A DNA stretch of 24,462 nt, taken from positions 1 through 24,462 of the forward strand of contig JAMFSG010000133.1 in assembly GCA_026225155.1 (NCBI GenBank). The letters run 5' to 3'. This stretch comes from Verrucomicrobiota bacterium (lineage in GTDB: Bacteria; Verrucomicrobiota; Verrucomicrobiia; Limisphaerales; UBA11358). Both the position numbers and the translations under genes were made by a program. Positions 22,737-24,462 of this stretch are shown here, in pieces (the first letter of the stretch is position 1; every line of letters starts with the position of its first letter). Below the pieces are notes generated by a model that did not search any database, was not told the origin of the DNA, and saw only the letters and a program-made list of their open reading frames with translations.

Positions 22737-23422
22737 AATGGATAAAATTGGCTGATGGGATTTTCCAACTTGGAAATGCTGGTCGGCGGCAAGTGGCGCG
22801 GCAAAAACCAGGACAAATGATTCATCGCGCCCGCAAATTGCGCTTCCGTTTCAAAGTCTTCCTTGAAGATCGAAAAAACCAGCGACTGCGACGGTTTGGC
22901 AGTTGGATTGTCCATCAAGAAAACGCCGGGGTTCGCGAGGCCGAGTTTTTGCTCCATGAATTTTTTCAAAAAATGGCGCGTATATTCCGGCAAAATGGTT
23001 TCCGCCGGCGCGCCCACCATAACTTTCGTTGCCGTTTGGATGACCGTTTGTGTATGACCTTGCTGGATTTCACCCACGTTGAACGAATTAAAAAGCCGGT
23101 AAGATAACAGGTCGCCGCAACTGAAAACCCAGTCGGCATTGTTTTCGCGCGGATTGATCGCGATGCCAAAACCATTTTCCGTGGTGTGTTCCAGCAGATT
23201 GCAAACGCAGAAAGAATCGAAGGCTTGGTAAGGTTCGGGACTGAACAATTGGAAATAAGGAAATCCGTCCGGCCCGGAAATCACCTGCGGATCGCCACAA
23301 GCAAAACTTGCATCCGCCACGTTCTCGAAAAATTGTTTTTTCCACGCCGCATCGCGCTGGTCGGCGGCGACCGAAAAAAGTTCGAGAATTTTACCAACCT
23401 TGTTGATGTCGCAAACTTTCAC
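22733..23422 (-). CDS. Unrecognised 229-residue protein coupled between gmhA and gmhB
   Basis: I do not recognise the family. It is a soluble alpha/beta protein with no signal peptide or membrane segment. Points of note are CGDPQVISGPDGFPYFQLFSP (about 44-64), an aromatic central part (DSFCVCNLLEHTTENGFGIAINPRENNADWVFSCGDLLSY), and a C-terminal block with SQSLVFSIFKEDF and SWFLPRHLP. Five cysteines are scattered without a knuckle pattern. The start is set at a GTG whose bases overlap the gmhA stop (GTGA); the frame extends upstream, but only as an out-of-frame shadow of gmhA. The end overlaps the gmhB GTG in the same way. This tight coupling points to a job in heptose phosphate processing or its control. 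A loose similarity to SseB-type C-terminal regions is possible but unproven. Confidence 0.75.
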   Translation of the reverse strand: MKVCDINKVGKILELFSVAADQRDAAWKKQFFENVADASFACGDPQVISGPDGFPYFQLFSPEPYQAFDSFCVCNLLEHTTENGFGIAINPRENNADWVFSCGDLLSYRLFNSFNVGEIQQGHTQTVIQTATKVMVGAPAETILPEYTRHFLKKFMEQKLGLANPGVFLMDNPTAKPSQSLVFSIFKEDFETEAQFAGAMNHLSWFLPRHLPPTSISKLENPISQFYPL

Positions 23423-24015
23423 TTCGTGGATTCCCACTTCGTCTGCGCGACTTTCAATTTTGGATGCGAGACAAATAAATGCCAGACCACGGCTTGAAAC
23501 GCTTCGCTGTGCGGCGTGACGTGCGTGGGATTCACGGTCGGCACGATGACGCAAGCGGTCGCTTCTTTCGCCGTGAATCCGCCGTCGCGCCCGACAATGC
23601 CAATCACGGATGCGCCAACTTGCTTGGCGAGTTGAATAGCGTTCACCAAATTCGGGCTGACATTTTTTTCGAGATTGCCGCCGCCGACGGAAAAAATTAG
23701 CAAGCCATCTTTCGCATTGAGTCGCGAGCCTTTCAACCATTCGGCGAAAATGGAAGGCCAGCCGTCGTCGTTCGTGCGTGCGGTCAATTCGGAAACATTG
23801 TCCGTCGGCGCGTAAGCCTCGAAGCCGCAGATTTTGCGGAAGTCATTCACCGCGTGACCCGCGTTGCCCGCGCTGCCACCGACACCGAGAATGAAAAGCC
23901 GTCCGCCGCGTTCGCGAATTTTGGCCAGTTCGTCCGCGCTTTTTTCAATGGCGGCTTCGTCGAGTTGCGCCGTGACCTGTTGGACTTCAGCGAGAAATTG
24001 TTTGGTAAAGCTCAT
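23419..24015 (-). CDS. gmhA: SIS-domain sugar isomerase, GmhA-type (sedoheptulose 7-phosphate isomerase)
   Basis: Expected to convert sedoheptulose 7-phosphate to D-glycero-D-manno-heptose 7-phosphate. It has 198 residues, as in GmhA. The SIS core shows the phosphate-binding LGVGGSAGNAGHA (43-55), ELTARTNDDGW (76-86), FSVGGGN (108-114), IGIVGRDGG (138-146) and a C-terminal helix HSEAFQAVVWHLFVSHP (169-185). It departs from E. coli GmhA in having VGGSAGN for NGGSAAD and VGGGN for STSGN, so it is a divergent subgroup, and another SIS isomerase role is possible. The ATG at 24015 is chosen because the frame further upstream runs into the repeat. Gene context with gmhB and nucleotidyltransferase supports the call. 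Confidence 0.8.
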   Translation of the reverse strand: MSFTKQFLAEVQQVTAQLDEAAIEKSADELAKIRERGGRLFILGVGGSAGNAGHAVNDFRKICGFEAYAPTDNVSELTARTNDDGWPSIFAEWLKGSRLNAKDGLLIFSVGGGNLEKNVSPNLVNAIQLAKQVGASVIGIVGRDGGFTAKEATACVIVPTVNPTHVTPHSEAFQAVVWHLFVSHPKLKVAQTKWESTK

Positions 24016-24074
24016 GGTCAAATGAAACATGAAACACGCTGAAAATAAAAGTTTGAAATGCGGCGCTGGCATTT

Positions 24075-24147
24075 CCGGGAGCGCCGCCATCTTGGCGGCG
24101 AGGCCGATGCTTATCCCGGCAACACGCCGGCAGGATGCCGGCGCTCC
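24075..24147. repeat. Composite two-palindrome repeat, copy 2
   Basis: CCGGGA, then CGCCGCCA-TCT-TGGCGGCG (24082-24100, 8-base arms), GATG, about 20 bases, then GCCGGCA-GGA-TGCCGGC (24126-24142) and CGCTCC. It sits in the 143-base gap between the nucleotidyltransferase and gmhA. It matches copy 1 at 21369-21442 in order and orientation, with a different first palindrome. Confidence 0.82.
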
Positions 24148-24158
24148 AGTTCAATGCG

Positions 24159-24462
24159 TCAAACCGTGCCGGCCTTGAGCAATGTTTCCAGTTCCGCCAA
24201 GCCCGCAGGCGAACCCATTTCATAAAACCGTTCCGGCACTTCGTAACCAGCCAGTTGTTTTTCGCGGACGAGTTTGCCCATGACTTCGGCGAGATCGAAA
24301 ACTTGATCAGCGGCGTAAGCGTCGAACACGGACGCTTTGAAAAGGCTCAAGCCGTAATCAATGTGCCGCATTTCCGGCAGCCGATTTTTTTTGTCGTAAA
24401 TTTTTATTTCGCCGTCGGCAAAAACGACGTTGCTCGTGTCGAATTTTCCTTCGTTGCGATAA
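24159..24462 (-). CDS. Sugar-1-phosphate nucleotidyltransferase, HddC-like (5' end beyond the window)
   Basis: Only the C-terminal 100 residues are present; the reading frame is open to the window end. The visible part reads YRNEGKFDTSNVVFADGEIKIYDKK, then RHIDYGLSLFKASVF (the Asp of IDYG is a metal ligand in this family), and ends LAGYEVPERFYEMGSPAGLAELETLL. This matches the C-terminal half of NTP_transferase enzymes such as HddC (D-glycero-alpha-D-manno-heptose 1-phosphate guanylyltransferase). Its position upstream of gmhA supports heptose as the substrate. Mannose- or glucose-1-phosphate nucleotidyltransferases are alternatives, and the N-terminal nucleotide-binding motif needed to judge this lies outside the window. 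Confidence 0.82.
   Translation of the reverse strand, partial: YRNEGKFDTSNVVFADGEIKIYDKKNRLPEMRHIDYGLSLFKASVFDAYAADQVFDLAEVMGKLVREKQLAGYEVPERFYEMGSPAGLAELETLLKAGTV

Noticed and set aside
23423..23740. Upstream 106 residues of the frame containing the unknown 229-residue gene
   Set aside because: Arg-rich out-of-frame shadow of gmhA; the GTGA overlap gives a natural start.
24016..24090. N-terminal extension of gmhA
   Set aside because: The extra residues come from the composite palindromic repeat, and the ATG at 24015 gives the normal SIS length.

Overview
The window looks like a chromosomal segment from an uncultured or little-studied member of the Verrucomicrobiota (Pedosphaera/Limisphaerales type). 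The reasons are: an ECF sigma factor carrying a membrane-anchored C-terminal extension; many short palindromic intergenic repeats with a resident REP-associated transposase; in-gene heptanucleotide tandem repeats; single, scattered amino-acid biosynthesis genes; and start codons without Shine-Dalgarno sequences. The taxonomic call is inference from style, not from a marker gene. No rRNA, tRNA or CRISPR array was seen.

Layout. 1-4539: a 5'-truncated coiled-coil/transmembrane/helical-repeat protein, a Tat-type secreted cupin and a TPR protein, with a long imperfect palindrome between the last two. 4642-9396: housekeeping genes (hisI, trpE, a slipin, an FmdB-type zinc ribbon) mixed with a RAYT transposase between REP palindromes, a 47-residue Cys-rich protein that overlaps trpE, and an AT-rich orphan gene. 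9470-13086: a secreted low-complexity protein convergent with a two-gene unit on the minus strand, a TPR-MshEN protein followed by a PilB/GspE ATPase. 13277-17689: a 1470-residue bifunctional glycogen debranching enzyme (GH13 plus GH133) containing at least six separate heptamer-repeat tracts. 17693-19570: the ECF sigma factor, on the minus strand.

19738-24462: a heptose/cell-surface sugar region. On the plus strand rfaE2 (HldE C-domain type adenylyltransferase) is followed by a GT4 glycosyltransferase. Convergent to them on the minus strand are a sugar-1-phosphate nucleotidyltransferase (cut by the window end), a GmhA-type SIS isomerase, an unrecognised 229-residue protein, gmhB, and a transaldolase. 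The last four are joined by three successive 4-base stop/start overlaps. This fits a route from sedoheptulose 7-phosphate to a nucleotide-activated D-glycero-D-manno-heptose used by glycosyltransferases.

Most likely new material: the unknown protein translationally coupled between gmhA and gmhB; a bracket of two copies of one composite palindromic repeat around that block; heptamer repeats tolerated inside an enzyme gene; and a recurring arrangement of -10-like elements 6-12 bases ahead of start codons with no ribosome binding site, which suggests leaderless transcripts. No clear new defence or mobile system beyond the RAYT/REP pair was seen.
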